Part shown: positions 41,787 through 52,209 of the stretch, in pieces | How the letters are laid out: every line of letters starts with the position of its first letter | How positions within the stretch are numbered: position 1 is the stretch's first letter | Origin: Thiobacillus sp. | Lineage (GTDB): Bacteria; Pseudomonadota; Gammaproteobacteria; Burkholderiales; Thiobacillaceae | Reading direction: 5' to 3' | Assembly (NCBI GenBank): GCA_020057245.1 | Contig: JAGVGD010000016.1 | Location: 1-55,379 of the forward strand | DNA length: 55,379 bases | Notes under the pieces: model-generated | Told to the model about the DNA's origin: nothing | What the model saw: the letters and a program-made list of their open reading frames with translations, nothing else | Databases searched by the model: none | Translations under genes and position numbers: made by a program

Positions 41787-42481
41787 GGACGGCATTGCGC
41801 TGGCTCGGCAGGGGCGTCGCTGCGGCGATCGCATTGATACTGCTCTATCAACTGTGGATCTTCGCCCATGTGCTGTGGTGGATCGATCACAACCCCACCT
41901 CCACCGCTTTCATGGAAGCGGGACTTGCGCGCCAGCAGGACAAAAACCCTGACGCCGAACTGCGTCACAAATGGGTGCCGTACGACCGCATTTCCATCCA
42001 CATGAAACGCGCCATCGTTGCCGCCGAGGATGCCAAGTTCAACGAGCATGAAGGTTTCGACGTCGAGGGCATCGAAGCCGCCGTCAAAAAGAACCTGAAA
42101 AAGGGCCGGCTGGTTGCCGGCGGTTCCACCATCAGCCAGCAGCTCGCCAAGAATCTGTTCCTGTCCGGCGACCGCAGCTTCGTCCGCAAGGGCCAGGAAG
42201 CCATCATCACCCTGATGATCGAAGCCACCTGGAGCAAACGGCGGATCCTTGAGGTGTACCTCAACGTCATCGAGTGGGGCAACGGTATTTACGGTGTCGA
42301 AGCGGCCGCCCGCCGTTACTACAAAATCCCTGCCGCCAAGCTCAATCGCGACCAGGCCGCGCGCCTGGCGGCGATGGTGCCGAACCCGCGCTGGTACGAA
42401 AACCACCGCAGTTCGCGTACCTACCAGCGGCGTGTCGCCGTCATCAAACGGTATATGGGCTACGCCCAAGTGCCACGCTGA
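41783..42481 (+). CDS. mtgA: Monofunctional biosynthetic peptidoglycan transglycosylase
   Basis: A 232-residue inner-membrane glycosyltransferase (GT51) that polymerises lipid II. One N-terminal membrane helix is followed by the catalytic motif 1 [17 protein letters not shown] with the catalytic Glu, motif 2 [16 protein letters not shown], motif 3 [13 protein letters not shown] and motif 4 [17 protein letters not shown]. There is no transpeptidase domain. The start at 41783 overlaps aroE. It is convergent with the EAL gene. Confidence 0.95.
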   Translation: MRTALRWLGRGVAAAIALILLYQLWIFAHVLWWIDHNPTSTAFMEAGLARQQDKNPDAELRHKWVPYDRISIHMKRAIVAAEDAKFNEHEGFDVEGIEAAVKKNLKKGRLVAGGSTISQQLAKNLFLSGDRSFVRKGQEAIITLMIEATWSKRRILEVYLNVIEWGNGIYGVEAAARRYYKIPAAKLNRDQAARLAAMVPNPRWYENHRSSRTYQRRVAVIKRYMGYAQVPR

Positions 42482-42490
42482 TTCGGCCGC

Positions 42491-43237
42491 TCAGCCGTGG
42501 TGCGAGAAATAGTGCAAAAAAGCATCCCGCTGCAAGGGCGGTGAAAAGAAATAGCCCTGCCCTTTCTGTACGCCAAGCGAGCGCAACATGGCAAGCTGTT
42601 CGGCTGTTTCCACACCCTCGGCGATCACTTCTAGTTGCGTTGTTTTCAGCAGGACGGCCAGGGCTTCCGCCCAGCGTGGCATGGCGCCCGTATCCGCGCT
42701 TTCAAGCAGAACACTCTTGTCGATCTTGATGATCTGCGCATTGCAACGCGACAGAATCATGACACTGGCAGGATCGATCCTGACATCATCAAGCGCGATG
42801 CGCACGCCCTGGCGGGCAGCCTGATCGAGCGCTTGCAGGCCAATCATATCCGGCAGGCCGCGTTCGGTGATCTCCATGACGAGCTTGTGCCTGACCTCGC
42901 TCAACCCCGACTTTTGCGCAGCGTATTCCAGCCCACCGCGCCCGAGAATCTCAGGCGGCACATTGATATGCAATTCAACGCCGTCCTGGCGCCTGAGCCA
43001 ATCTCCCAACTCAAGCGCCACCTGGTCGATCACCCAATAGGTAATAAGTCCCGACAGCGGCGTGTTCTCGACCAAGGGAATAAATTCGTCTGGCAATACC
43101 ACGCCATCGGGTCGCCGCCAGCGCAACAGGGCTTCCGCGCCGATGCAGCGCGCTTGTCCGAGAGAAACGATCGGCTGGTATTCAAGAAAAAACTCGCCGC
43201 TTTCAAATCCGTCGCGGATCGTATCCGAGTCGATCAT
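42491..43237 (-). CDS. Stand-alone EAL-domain protein with altered loop 6
   Basis: A 248-residue single-domain EAL protein. EAL is at 35-37 (GAEALLRW). Asn92, Glu122, Asp150-Asp151, Lys171, Asp173 and Glu207 match the expected metal and catalytic positions. Loop 6, which in active phosphodiesterases reads DDFGTGYSSL, is here DDVRIDPASV without any length change. The dimer and metal-shaping loop is therefore lost while the ligands remain. It may hydrolyse cyclic di-GMP poorly or serve as a regulatory EAL protein (YdiV-like). There is no GGDEF, sensory or membrane domain. Confidence 0.85.
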   Translation of the reverse strand: MIDSDTIRDGFESGEFFLEYQPIVSLGQARCIGAEALLRWRRPDGVVLPDEFIPLVENTPLSGLITYWVIDQVALELGDWLRRQDGVELHINVPPEILGRGGLEYAAQKSGLSEVRHKLVMEITERGLPDMIGLQALDQAARQGVRIALDDVRIDPASVMILSRCNAQIIKIDKSVLLESADTGAMPRWAEALAVLLKTTQLEVIAEGVETAEQLAMLRSLGVQKGQGYFFSPPLQRDAFLHYFSHHG

Positions 43238-43462
43238 GCATTCTCCAGAATCAGGCTGTAAGAAAGGGGATACAGGTATCGGTTAGCCGAGCCCACAGCG
43301 GTTAGCCATTCGCCAGAATATCTGCGCCGGTCTCAGCTTACACAGCCAGAGCGGCAACTTCACAGCGTTTTTATTCAAATACCCCACCCATTGTCGACCA
43401 CGCAAGCACGTGCCCACAAACCATAGCGCGTTACAATCGCGGAGCTTTTTCACCCGCACCCC
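43238..43462 (+). other. Intergenic region upstream of mgtE
   Basis: A 225-base gap between the divergent EAL and mgtE genes. TACAAT (43431-43436) is a possible -10 box for mgtE, 27 bases before its ATG. No riboswitch-like structure was recognised. Confidence 0.35.
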
Positions 43463-44905
43463 ATGACCGATTCCCTCGAAACCCAGTCGCAGGACAATCT
43501 GGAGACGCACCTGATCCAGGTTCAGTCGCTGCTCGCCCGGATGCGGCTGGTGGAGGAACTCGTCCACAAGCAGGGCGGACCGCGCCAGGCGCTGGTCGAG
43601 AACCTGGTGCACAAGCAGAACCTGGCCGAGCTGCAGCGCAAGCTGGAAGACCTGCACCCGGCCGACATCGCCTACATCCTGGAAGCGCTGCCGCTGGACG
43701 AGCGGCGGCTGGTATGGGATCTGGTCGGCGCGGAAAACGACGGCGAAATTCTGCTCGAAGTCTCCGACTCGGTGCGCGAATCGCTGATCCAGACCATGGA
43801 CAAGGCGGAGCTGCTGGCCGCCGCCGAATCGCTCGACACCGACGAAATCGCCGACATCGCGGCCGACCTGCCGCATGACGTGATCCAGGAACTGCTGACC
43901 ACGCTGGATGCGCAGAAACGCGCGCGCCTGCAATCGGCACTGTCCTTTCCCGAGGACACGGTGGGCGCGCTGATGGATTACGAGATGGTGACGATCCGCG
44001 CCGACGTGACGCTGGAAGTCGCGCTGCGCTACCTGCGCCGGCTGGGCGAGCTGCCCGACCAGCTCGACAAGTTGTTCGTGGTGGACCAGGGCGAACTGCT
44101 GATCGGCGTGCTGCCGCTGAAACGCCTGCTGACCACCGACCCCGAAGCCTCGGTGGCAGCGGTAATGGTCGAGGACTTCGTCAAGTTCCACGCCGAGGAC
44201 GAAGCGCACGAAGCAGCGCAGGCATTCGAACGCTACGACCTGGTGATGGCGCCGGTGGTGGACCTCAATGGCCAGCTGATCGGCCGTCTCACCGTTGATG
44301 CGGTGGTGGACTACATCCGCGAATCGGCGGATTCCGACATGCTGTCGATGGCCGGTCTGAAAGAAGAGGAAGACCTGTTCTCCAGCGTGTGGCGCGCTGC
44401 GAAAAACCGCTGGATGTGGCTGGCGATCAACCTCTGCACCGCCTTCGTCGCGTCGCGCGTGATCGGCGCATTCGAGGGCAGCATCGAAAAACTGGCCGCG
44501 CTGGCGGCGCTGATGCCGATCATCGCCGGCATCGGCGGCAACTCGGGCAACCAGACCATCACCCTGATCATCCGCGGGCTGGCGCTCGGCCACATCACCC
44601 CGGCCAACGCGAAACGACTGGTGGTGAAGGAAATCGGCGTCGCCCTGCTGAACGGCCTGATGTGGGGTTCGGCGGTCGGCCTGTTCGCCTGGCTGCTGTA
44701 CGACAACCCGGCGCTGGGCGGCGTGATGGCGCTGGCGATGCTGCTCAATCTGCTGGTGGCGGCGCTCGCCGGCATCTTCATCCCGATGACGCTGGAGCGC
44801 GTGAAGCGCGACCCGGCGATCGGCTCGTCGGTGCTGCTCACCTTCATCACCGACAGCATGGGTTTCTTCATTTTCCTCGGGCTGGCCACGCTGCTGCTGC
44901 TATGA
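43463..44905 (+). CDS. mgtE: Magnesium transporter MgtE
   Basis: A 480-residue Mg2+ channel/transporter. The N-terminal MgtE superhelical domain (about 50-155) has LEDLHPADIAYILEALP. Two CBS domains follow (about 160-290), with VGALMDYEMVTIRADVTLE. The C-terminal pore has five helices, including IIAGIGGNSGNQTITLIIRGLALG with the conserved GGNxGxQ. The cytosolic domains gate the pore by Mg2+. The transported ion is inferred from the family; some members carry other divalent cations. Confidence 0.94.
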   Translation: MTDSLETQSQDNLETHLIQVQSLLARMRLVEELVHKQGGPRQALVENLVHKQNLAELQRKLEDLHPADIAYILEALPLDERRLVWDLVGAENDGEILLEVSDSVRESLIQTMDKAELLAAAESLDTDEIADIAADLPHDVIQELLTTLDAQKRARLQSALSFPEDTVGALMDYEMVTIRADVTLEVALRYLRRLGELPDQLDKLFVVDQGELLIGVLPLKRLLTTDPEASVAAVMVEDFVKFHAEDEAHEAAQAFERYDLVMAPVVDLNGQLIGRLTVDAVVDYIRESADSDMLSMAGLKEEEDLFSSVWRAAKNRWMWLAINLCTAFVASRVIGAFEGSIEKLAALAALMPIIAGIGGNSGNQTITLIIRGLALGHITPANAKRLVVKEIGVALLNGLMWGSAVGLFAWLLYDNPALGGVMALAMLLNLLVAALAGIFIPMTLERVKRDPAIGSSVLLTFITDSMGFFIFLGLATLLLL

Positions 44906-44935
44906 ACTGGAAATTCCTTTGGCGCTCGCACACTG

Positions 44936-45029
44936 CCTCCCCCTTTGTAAAAGGGGGATTGAGGGGGATTTTTCCGTGCGGGCGAAGCGTCCAATCCCCC
45001 CTGACCCCCCTTTTTCAAAGGGGGGAATC
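44936..45029. repeat. Palindromic intergenic repeat, MITE- or REP-like
   Basis: Two arms of about 35 bases, each rich in runs of five or six C or G (for example CCCCCTTTGTAAAAGGGGG), face each other around a 22-base centre. Each arm is itself a small palindrome. This style of repeat is scattered in many proteobacterial genomes. It ends 18 bases before the msbA start. Confidence 0.75.
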
Positions 45030-45047
45030 ACCGCTGGATACGCACGG

Positions 45048-46781
<1,734 letters not shown>

Positions 46782-46794
46782 GCCGCGCCGCACC

Positions 46795-47550
46795 ATGAGC
46801 CAAGACATCCCCACCAGCTGGGCCAAGCCGTCCCGCTCGCTCCTCACCGCAGCCGGCCGCGCCATCGGCGACTGGCGCATGATCCGCGACGGAGACCGCA
46901 TCCTGCTCGGCCTGTCGGGCGGCAAGGATTCGCTCGCCCTGCTGCACACGCTGCATCACCTGCAGCAAAAGGCGCCGGTGAAATTCGAGTTGCTGGCCTG
47001 CACCGTCGATCCGCAAACCGACGATTACAACCCCAAGTCGATGGTGCCGTATCTGGCCGCGCTCGGCGTGCCGTATTTTCTGGAATCGCAGCCGATCATG
47101 CGGGATGCGCTCAGAACCCTGACCAAAGAATCGGACTCCTTCTGTGCGTATGGTTCACGCATGCGGCGCGGCATTCTGTATCGCATCGCCCGCGAACAGA
47201 ACTGCAACGTCGTCGCTCTGGCGCAGCATCTCGACGATCTCGCCGAAACGCTGATGATGTCGATGCTGTTCGGCGGCAAGCTCAGAACCATGTCGCCGCA
47301 TTATCTGAACGATGCGGCTGATCTACGCATCATCCGTCCGTTTGCCTACGCACGCGAGCGCCAAACGCGCGCGTTTGCCGTCGACGCTGCGCTACCGGTC
47401 ATTTCCGATAACTGCCCCTGCTGCTTCGCCAAGCCGCAACAGCGCTACGCGATGAAGCAGATGCTGGCCGAGCAGGAAAAGTCGCACCCGCGCATCTTCA
47501 ACAGCATGCTGACGGCGATGAAGCCGTTGATGGGCGAGCCGCCGGTCTGA
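46795..47550 (+). CDS. TtcA-like PP-loop ATPase (tRNA 2-thiocytidine family)
   Basis: A 251-residue member of the TtcA/TtuA group. The PP-loop is SGGKDS (41-46) in LLGLSGGKDSLALL. In TtcA, two cysteines of CxxC before SRLRRG plus a third distal Cys hold the [4Fe-4S] cluster. Here that site reads CAYGSRMRRG: Cys117 is kept, but the second is Gly120. The distal region has NCPCCFAK (207-210). It is also shorter than E. coli TtcA (about 311). It may still thiolate tRNA with a Cys209 or Cys210 substitute, or be a diverged paralogue. It follows msbA by 13 bases. Confidence 0.78.
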   Translation: MSQDIPTSWAKPSRSLLTAAGRAIGDWRMIRDGDRILLGLSGGKDSLALLHTLHHLQQKAPVKFELLACTVDPQTDDYNPKSMVPYLAALGVPYFLESQPIMRDALRTLTKESDSFCAYGSRMRRGILYRIAREQNCNVVALAQHLDDLAETLMMSMLFGGKLRTMSPHYLNDAADLRIIRPFAYARERQTRAFAVDAALPVISDNCPCCFAKPQQRYAMKQMLAEQEKSHPRIFNSMLTAMKPLMGEPPV

Positions 47551-47559
47551 GCGCCATTC

Positions 47560-48084
47560 TCATCGCTGCGGCTTGCAGCGCTTGCCCTCGTATTCGAAAC
47601 GGTTCAGCTCATAAGCCTTGCCGTTCCAGCGCTCCACCGGAAAGCAGAATCCCGGCCCACCGACCGAGATATCCGGCCAGCCCTCCTTGCCTTTGGTTTT
47701 CAGGAACTCGGGGATGCCGTTGTTGCCGGTGATCACTTTCCAGCTCCCGTTGGCTTGCTTGCTCAGCAGTTGAAAACCTGTGCCGGCGTGGCCGTAGCAA
47801 TACGTCCCGCCGTCGCTGACCACCGCCTCGGGACGACCGTCGCCGTTGAGGTCGCGCACCATGTCTATGACCGCGCCCGAGGACGCGGGCGCGCCGGAAT
47901 CGGCCGGCGGTTCGCAGATCACCCAGGCGCCCTTGCGCTGCACCGCACCCGCGGCCTTGAACAGCGCCGCCTTGTCCGCGTCGCTGAGCGTCACGTCCAC
48001 GCTATCCGCTAAGGCTTTCGCCATCGTCAACGTAAAACCCAGCGTGCAAATCCCAATCAGCGCAGCCATCCGAATCGTGTTCAT
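47560..48084 (-). CDS. Exported protein with an FG-GAP-like segment
   Basis: A 174-residue protein with a signal peptide (about 1-27, ending TMAKALA). The mature part carries a calcium-loop-like DLNGDGRPEAVVSDGG segment typical of FG-GAP/VCBS repeats, with four cysteines (in VICEPP, TYCYGHAG, GFCFPVE and KRCKP) that could form two disulfides. The N-terminal ADKAALFKAAGAV resembles an amphipathic helix. I do not recognise a specific family. It is convergent with the TtcA-like gene. Confidence 0.65.
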   Translation of the reverse strand: MNTIRMAALIGICTLGFTLTMAKALADSVDVTLSDADKAALFKAAGAVQRKGAWVICEPPADSGAPASSGAVIDMVRDLNGDGRPEAVVSDGGTYCYGHAGTGFQLLSKQANGSWKVITGNNGIPEFLKTKGKEGWPDISVGGPGFCFPVERWNGKAYELNRFEYEGKRCKPQR

Positions 48085-48219
48085 TGCCCGTCTCCTTCGT
48101 CGTCGAAAACTTCACCATAGACACTCACGCGGCGATCCGGCGGGTTTCCCGGCCTGGCATTTGTCCGTAGAATCAAGCCTTTGTTTTAATTGACAGTTTC
48201 CACAAAGAGAACAAGGTTT

Positions 48220-49332
48220 ATGACTGCTTCCTTCATTCCCCCCAAGCGCATCCTCATGGGCCCCGGCCCGTCCGACGTGCCGCAGCGCATCCTCGACGCG
48301 ATGGCGCGCCCGACCATCGGCCACCTCGACCCGGCTTTCGTCGAGCTGATGGAACAGATCAAGTCCATGCTGCGGATGGCGTTCCAGACCGAAAACGCGC
48401 TGACATTCCCGGTGTCGGCGCCGGGTTCGGCGGGGATGGAAATGTGCTTCGTCAATCTGGTGGAGCCGGGCGACAAGGTGATCGTCTGCAAGAACGGCGT
48501 GTTCGGCGGGCGCATGCTGGAGAACGTCAAGCGCACCGGCGGCGTGCCGGTGGTGGTGGAAGACGCATGGGGTGCGCCGGTCGACCCGCAGAAGGTGCGC
48601 GACGCGTTCAAGGCCAATCCCGACGCCAAAATCCTTGCCTTCGTGCACGCCGAAACGTCGACCGGCGCGCAGTCGGATGCGGAAGCGCTCGGCAAGATCG
48701 CGCAGGAATTCGGCGCGCTGACGATCATGGACTGCGTCACCAGCCTCGGCGGCACACCGATCTACATGGACAAGTGGGGCATCGACGCGGTGTATTCCGG
48801 CAGCCAGAAATGCCTGTCGTGCACGCCGGGGCTGTCGCCGGTGTCGTTCTCCGAGCGCGCCATTGCCCGCATCAAGGCGCGCACGACCACCGTGCAAAGC
48901 TGGTTCCTCGATCTCAATCTGGTACTCGGCTACTGGCAGTCCGCCGGCAAACGCACCTATCATCACACCGCGCCGATCAACCCGATGTACGGCCTGCACG
49001 AGGCGCTGGTGATTCTCGAAGAGGAAGGTCTGGAAAACGCCTGGGCGCGCCACCGCGCCATGCACGAAAAGCTCAAGGCCGGGCTCGAAGCCATGGGGCT
49101 GAATTACGTGGTCGAAGCCTCCGCCCGCCTGCCGCAACTCAACTCGATCTATGTACCGGAAGGCGTCGATGAAGCGGCGATCCGCGCGCGCCTGCTGAAT
49201 GAATTCAATCTGGAAATCGGCGCCGGCCTCGGCGACATGGCCGGCAAGATCTGGCGCATCGGCCTGATGGGCTATTCAGCCAAGCAGGAAAACGTCGATT
49301 ACTGCCTGAAGGCGTTGAAGGCCAGTCTGTAA
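48220..49332 (+). CDS. Class V aminotransferase (alanine/serine-glyoxylate type)
   Basis: A 370-residue PLP enzyme of the alanine-glyoxylate / serine-glyoxylate aminotransferase family. It opens LMGPGPSDVPQRILDAMARP. The PLP lysine is in YSGSQKCLSCTPGLSPV, and MDCVTSLGG precedes it. The C-terminal substrate Arg lies near KIWRIGLMG. It would interconvert glyoxylate and glycine with a donor amino acid, linking to C1/serine metabolism; this suits the neighbouring metF-ahcY-metK group. The ATG at 48220 is taken in place of the 48190 alternative. Confidence 0.88.
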   Translation: MTASFIPPKRILMGPGPSDVPQRILDAMARPTIGHLDPAFVELMEQIKSMLRMAFQTENALTFPVSAPGSAGMEMCFVNLVEPGDKVIVCKNGVFGGRMLENVKRTGGVPVVVEDAWGAPVDPQKVRDAFKANPDAKILAFVHAETSTGAQSDAEALGKIAQEFGALTIMDCVTSLGGTPIYMDKWGIDAVYSGSQKCLSCTPGLSPVSFSERAIARIKARTTTVQSWFLDLNLVLGYWQSAGKRTYHHTAPINPMYGLHEALVILEEEGLENAWARHRAMHEKLKAGLEAMGLNYVVEASARLPQLNSIYVPEGVDEAAIRARLLNEFNLEIGAGLGDMAGKIWRIGLMGYSAKQENVDYCLKALKASL

Positions 49333-49387
49333 GGTGCCTCCCGGTAGCTGCGGCGACCGGGCTCCGGCTACTTGGCGATGCGAATGT

Positions 49388-50221
49388 TCAGGACAAGCCC
49401 AGCCGCTGCCAGATGGTGGTGCTGGGGCCGGCCTGATTCATGGTGTAGAAATGCAGCCCCGGTGCACCGCCGGCCAGCAGGCGTTCGCACTGGTCGGTGA
49501 TGACATCCAGCCCGAACGCCCGGATCGACGGCAGGTCGTCGCCGTAGGTCTCCAGTTTCTTTCTCAGCCAGCGCGGGATTTCCGCGCCGCAGGCATCCGA
49601 AAACCGCGCCAGCTGCACATAGTTGCCGATCGGCATGATGCCGGGAACGATGGGGATGCTGACCCCCTGCGAGCGGGCCTCGTCGACGAAGCGAAAATAG
49701 GCGTCGGCGTTGAAGAAATACTGGGTGATGGCGGAGTCGGCCCCGGCATCGACCTTGCGCTTGAAATTGGCCAGGTCGTCCGTCCACGAGCGCGCCTGCG
49801 GATGGATTTCGGGATAGGCGGCGACTTCGATTTCGAACCAGTCGCCGGTTTCCTTGCGGATGAAACTCACCAGTTCGTTGGCGTAATTGAATTCGCCCGC
49901 GTCCATGGTGCCCGATGGCAAATCGCCGCGCAGCGCCACCAGATGGCGGATGCCCTGGCTTTTGTATTCGTTGAGAATCTCGCGGATATTGTCCTGGGTG
50001 GAGCCGATGCACGACAGGTGCGGCGCGGCTTCGGAGCCGGAGGCCTGGATATCGCGCACGGTTTCCAGGGTGCGGTCGCGGGTGGAGCCGCCCGCGCCGA
50101 ATGTCACTGAAAAGAATTTGGGCTTGAGCTGCGCCAGCTGCGCGCGGGTGGCGCGCAGCTTTTCCGCGCCCTCCGCGGTTTTCGGCGGAAAAAACTCGAA
50201 GCTGAAAGTACGTTCACTCAT
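49388..50221 (-). CDS. metF: 5,10-methylenetetrahydrofolate reductase
   Basis: A 277-residue FAD enzyme reducing methylene-THF to methyl-THF for methionine synthesis. It opens FSFEFFPPKTAEGAEKL, with the catalytic Glu in FEFFPP. VTFGAGGSTRD and the HLVALRGDLP segment follow, then ITQYFFNADAYFRFVD. The size matches bacterial MetF. It lies last in the ahcY-holin-like-metF group and is thus probably under the SAH riboswitch upstream of ahcY. Confidence 0.95.
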   Translation of the reverse strand: MSERTFSFEFFPPKTAEGAEKLRATRAQLAQLKPKFFSVTFGAGGSTRDRTLETVRDIQASGSEAAPHLSCIGSTQDNIREILNEYKSQGIRHLVALRGDLPSGTMDAGEFNYANELVSFIRKETGDWFEIEVAAYPEIHPQARSWTDDLANFKRKVDAGADSAITQYFFNADAYFRFVDEARSQGVSIPIVPGIMPIGNYVQLARFSDACGAEIPRWLRKKLETYGDDLPSIRAFGLDVITDQCERLLAGGAPGLHFYTMNQAGPSTTIWQRLGLS

Positions 50222-50224
50222 GAT

Positions 50225-50572
50225 TCAACCTTTTTTGCCGGGAACCAGCGCCGACAGCGCCCAGGCGATCACGCTGTACAGGATCGCGCCCAGCACGGCG
50301 GAGACGAAGCCGTGGACCTCGAAGCCGTCCAGCATGTGGCCCGCCCACCAGAACAGCAGGCCGTTCAGCACAAAATAGAACAGCCCCAGGGTCAGCAGCG
50401 TGACCGGCAAGGTCAGCACGACCAGCAACGGGCGCACCAGCGTATTGAGCAGGCCGATCACCAGCGCAGCCAGCATGGCCGAGCCGAAGCTCGTCACCTC
50501 GATGCTGGGCATCAGATAGGCCACGCCCAGCAAGGCGACGGCATTCAGCACCCAAATCAGCAAAAGTCGCAC
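50225..50572 (-). CDS. Small membrane protein, phage holin family (PF04020-like)
   Basis: A 115-residue protein with four hydrophobic helices and short loops (LLIWVLNAVALLGVAYLMP, AALVIGLLNTLVRPLL, LTLGLFYFVLNGLLFWWAG, AVLGAILYSVIAWAL). It fits the widespread PF04020 family with the NTLVRPLL motif. These are commonly labelled phage holin family, but there is no prophage here, and the function is unknown. It is 3 bases before metF and 16 bases after ahcY, an arrangement often seen in betaproteobacteria. Confidence 0.82.
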   Translation of the reverse strand: MRLLLIWVLNAVALLGVAYLMPSIEVTSFGSAMLAALVIGLLNTLVRPLLVVLTLPVTLLTLGLFYFVLNGLLFWWAGHMLDGFEVHGFVSAVLGAILYSVIAWALSALVPGKKG

Positions 50573-50588
50573 GTTGCGCTCCCCGAAA

Positions 50589-52013
50589 TCAATAACGGTA
50601 ATGATCGGCCTTGTAGGGGCCGTTCTTGTCCACGCTGATGTAGCTGGCCTGGTAATCGGTGAGCTCGGTCAGCTGGGCGTTCAGTGTGCGCAGCTGCAGG
50701 CGTGCGACCTTCTCGTCCAGGTGCTTGGGCAGGGTGTAAACGCCGATGGGGTACTTGCCGGAATCACGCTCCTGCCACAGCTCGATCTGCGCAATGGTCT
50801 GGTTGGCGAACGATGAGGACATCACATACGACGGGTGGCCCGTCGCGCAACCGAGGTTCACCAGGCGGCCCTTGGCCAGCATGATGATGCGCTTTCCGTC
50901 GGGGAAAATGATGTGGTCGACCTGCGGTTTGATTTCTTCCCACTGGTATTTTTCCACCCCGGCGACGTCGATCTCATTGTCGAAGTGACCGATGTTGCAG
51001 ACGATGGCCTGGTTTTTCATCTTCACCATGTGATCGTGGGTGATGACGTGGAAGTTGCCCGTTGCGGTGACAAAAATGTCGGCCTTGTCGGCCGCGTAGT
51101 CCATGGTCACCACGCGGTAACCTTCCATCGCAGCCTGCAGCGCGCAGATCGGGTCGATTTCGGTGATCCACACCTGGGCGGACAGTGCACGCAGCGCCTG
51201 TGCCGAACCTTTGCCCACGTCGCCATAGCCCGCCACCACGGCCACCTTGCCGGCAACCATCACGTCGGTCGCGCGCTTGATGCCGTCCACCAGCGACTCG
51301 CGGCAGCCGTAGAGGTTGTCGAACTTGGATTTGGTCACCGAATCGTTGACGTTGATCGCGGGGAATTTGAGCTCGCCACGCGCGTGCATCTGGTACAGGC
51401 GATGCACGCCGGTGGTGGTCTCCTCGGTCACGCCCTTGATCGCAGCAAGCCGCACCGAATACCAGGTCGGGTCAGCAGCCACCTTGGCCTTGATCGCGGC
51501 GTAGAGCACGCGCTCTTCTTCGCTGGTCGGGTTGCCGACGACGCTGATGTCTTTTTCGGCGCGCGCACCCAGATGCAGCAACAGCGTGGCGTCACCGCCG
51601 TCGTCGAGGATCATGTTGGAGAAGCCGCCATCCGACCATTCAAAGATGCGGTGGGTGTAATCCCAGTAGTCTTCCAGCGACTCGCCCTTGACCGCAAACA
51701 CGGGGGTGTCCGTGGCCGCGATCGCAGCGGCAGCATGATCCTGGGTCGAGAAAATGTTGCACGACGCCCAGCGCACTTCGGCGCCCAGCGCCTGCAGGGT
51801 TTCGATCAGCACGGCGGTCTGGATGGTCATGTGCAGCGAACCGGTGATGCGCGCGCCCTTGAGCGGCTGCGCAGCGGCGAATTCCTCGCGGATGGCCATC
51901 AGGCCGGGCATTTCGGTTTCGGCAATGCGGATTTCCTTGCGGCCCCAGTCGGCAAGCGCGAGGTCGGCAATGACGAAATCAGAAAAACCAGAGGGAGTAG
52001 AAACTGCATTCAT
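50589..52013 (-). CDS. ahcY: S-adenosylhomocysteine hydrolase
   Basis: A 474-residue NAD+-dependent enzyme that splits S-adenosylhomocysteine into adenosine and homocysteine. It has the substrate segment [19 protein letters not shown]-binding [16 protein letters not shown], and the catalytic lysine region [17 protein letters not shown]. The C-terminal KADHYRY is the family ending. The insert of about 40 residues after position 150 typical of proteobacterial forms is present. Upstream on the same strand is an SAH riboswitch, which turns expression on when SAH accumulates. Confidence 0.97.
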   Translation of the reverse strand: MNAVSTPSGFSDFVIADLALADWGRKEIRIAETEMPGLMAIREEFAAAQPLKGARITGSLHMTIQTAVLIETLQALGAEVRWASCNIFSTQDHAAAAIAATDTPVFAVKGESLEDYWDYTHRIFEWSDGGFSNMILDDGGDATLLLHLGARAEKDISVVGNPTSEEERVLYAAIKAKVAADPTWYSVRLAAIKGVTEETTTGVHRLYQMHARGELKFPAINVNDSVTKSKFDNLYGCRESLVDGIKRATDVMVAGKVAVVAGYGDVGKGSAQALRALSAQVWITEIDPICALQAAMEGYRVVTMDYAADKADIFVTATGNFHVITHDHMVKMKNQAIVCNIGHFDNEIDVAGVEKYQWEEIKPQVDHIIFPDGKRIIMLAKGRLVNLGCATGHPSYVMSSSFANQTIAQIELWQERDSGKYPIGVYTLPKHLDEKVARLQLRTLNAQLTELTDYQASYISVDKNGPYKADHYRY

Positions 52014-52099
52014 GGTGAAACTCCTTGAATGACAGCGGGGTGGGTGCTCGTTTGCCCACAGCCCGGCTGCAAGTCAACGAGCGCAGTTGAAACATCGCC

Positions 52100-52160
52100 T
52101 GTGCTGAGCCTGGCTGTCGTTCGGTCGATCCGGCGACAGTCGCAGCGCTCCTCAGCGCAG
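52100..52160 (-). ncRNA. SAH riboswitch upstream of ahcY
   Basis: On the minus strand the sequence contains GCTGAGGAGCGCTGCGAC, then a hairpin of variable sequence, then CCAGGCTCAGC. These are the conserved SAH-riboswitch blocks (GAGGAGCGCUGC and CCAGGCUC). The outer stem is GCTGAG / CTCAGC. It lies about 87 bases before the ahcY ATG. In the remaining leader, GCTCGTT can pair with AACGAGC to form a further stem before the SD, a probable expression platform. Confidence 0.92.
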
Positions 52161-52209
52161 GGGGGCGAACGGGTCGCCCAAATCGAGGTGCGGATTATGC
52201 CACGGCGGC

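Noticed and set aside
50225-50572. Prophage remnant suggested by the holin-family protein
   Set aside because: No other phage gene, attachment site or integrase is near. The family is widespread in chromosomes next to ahcY and metF.
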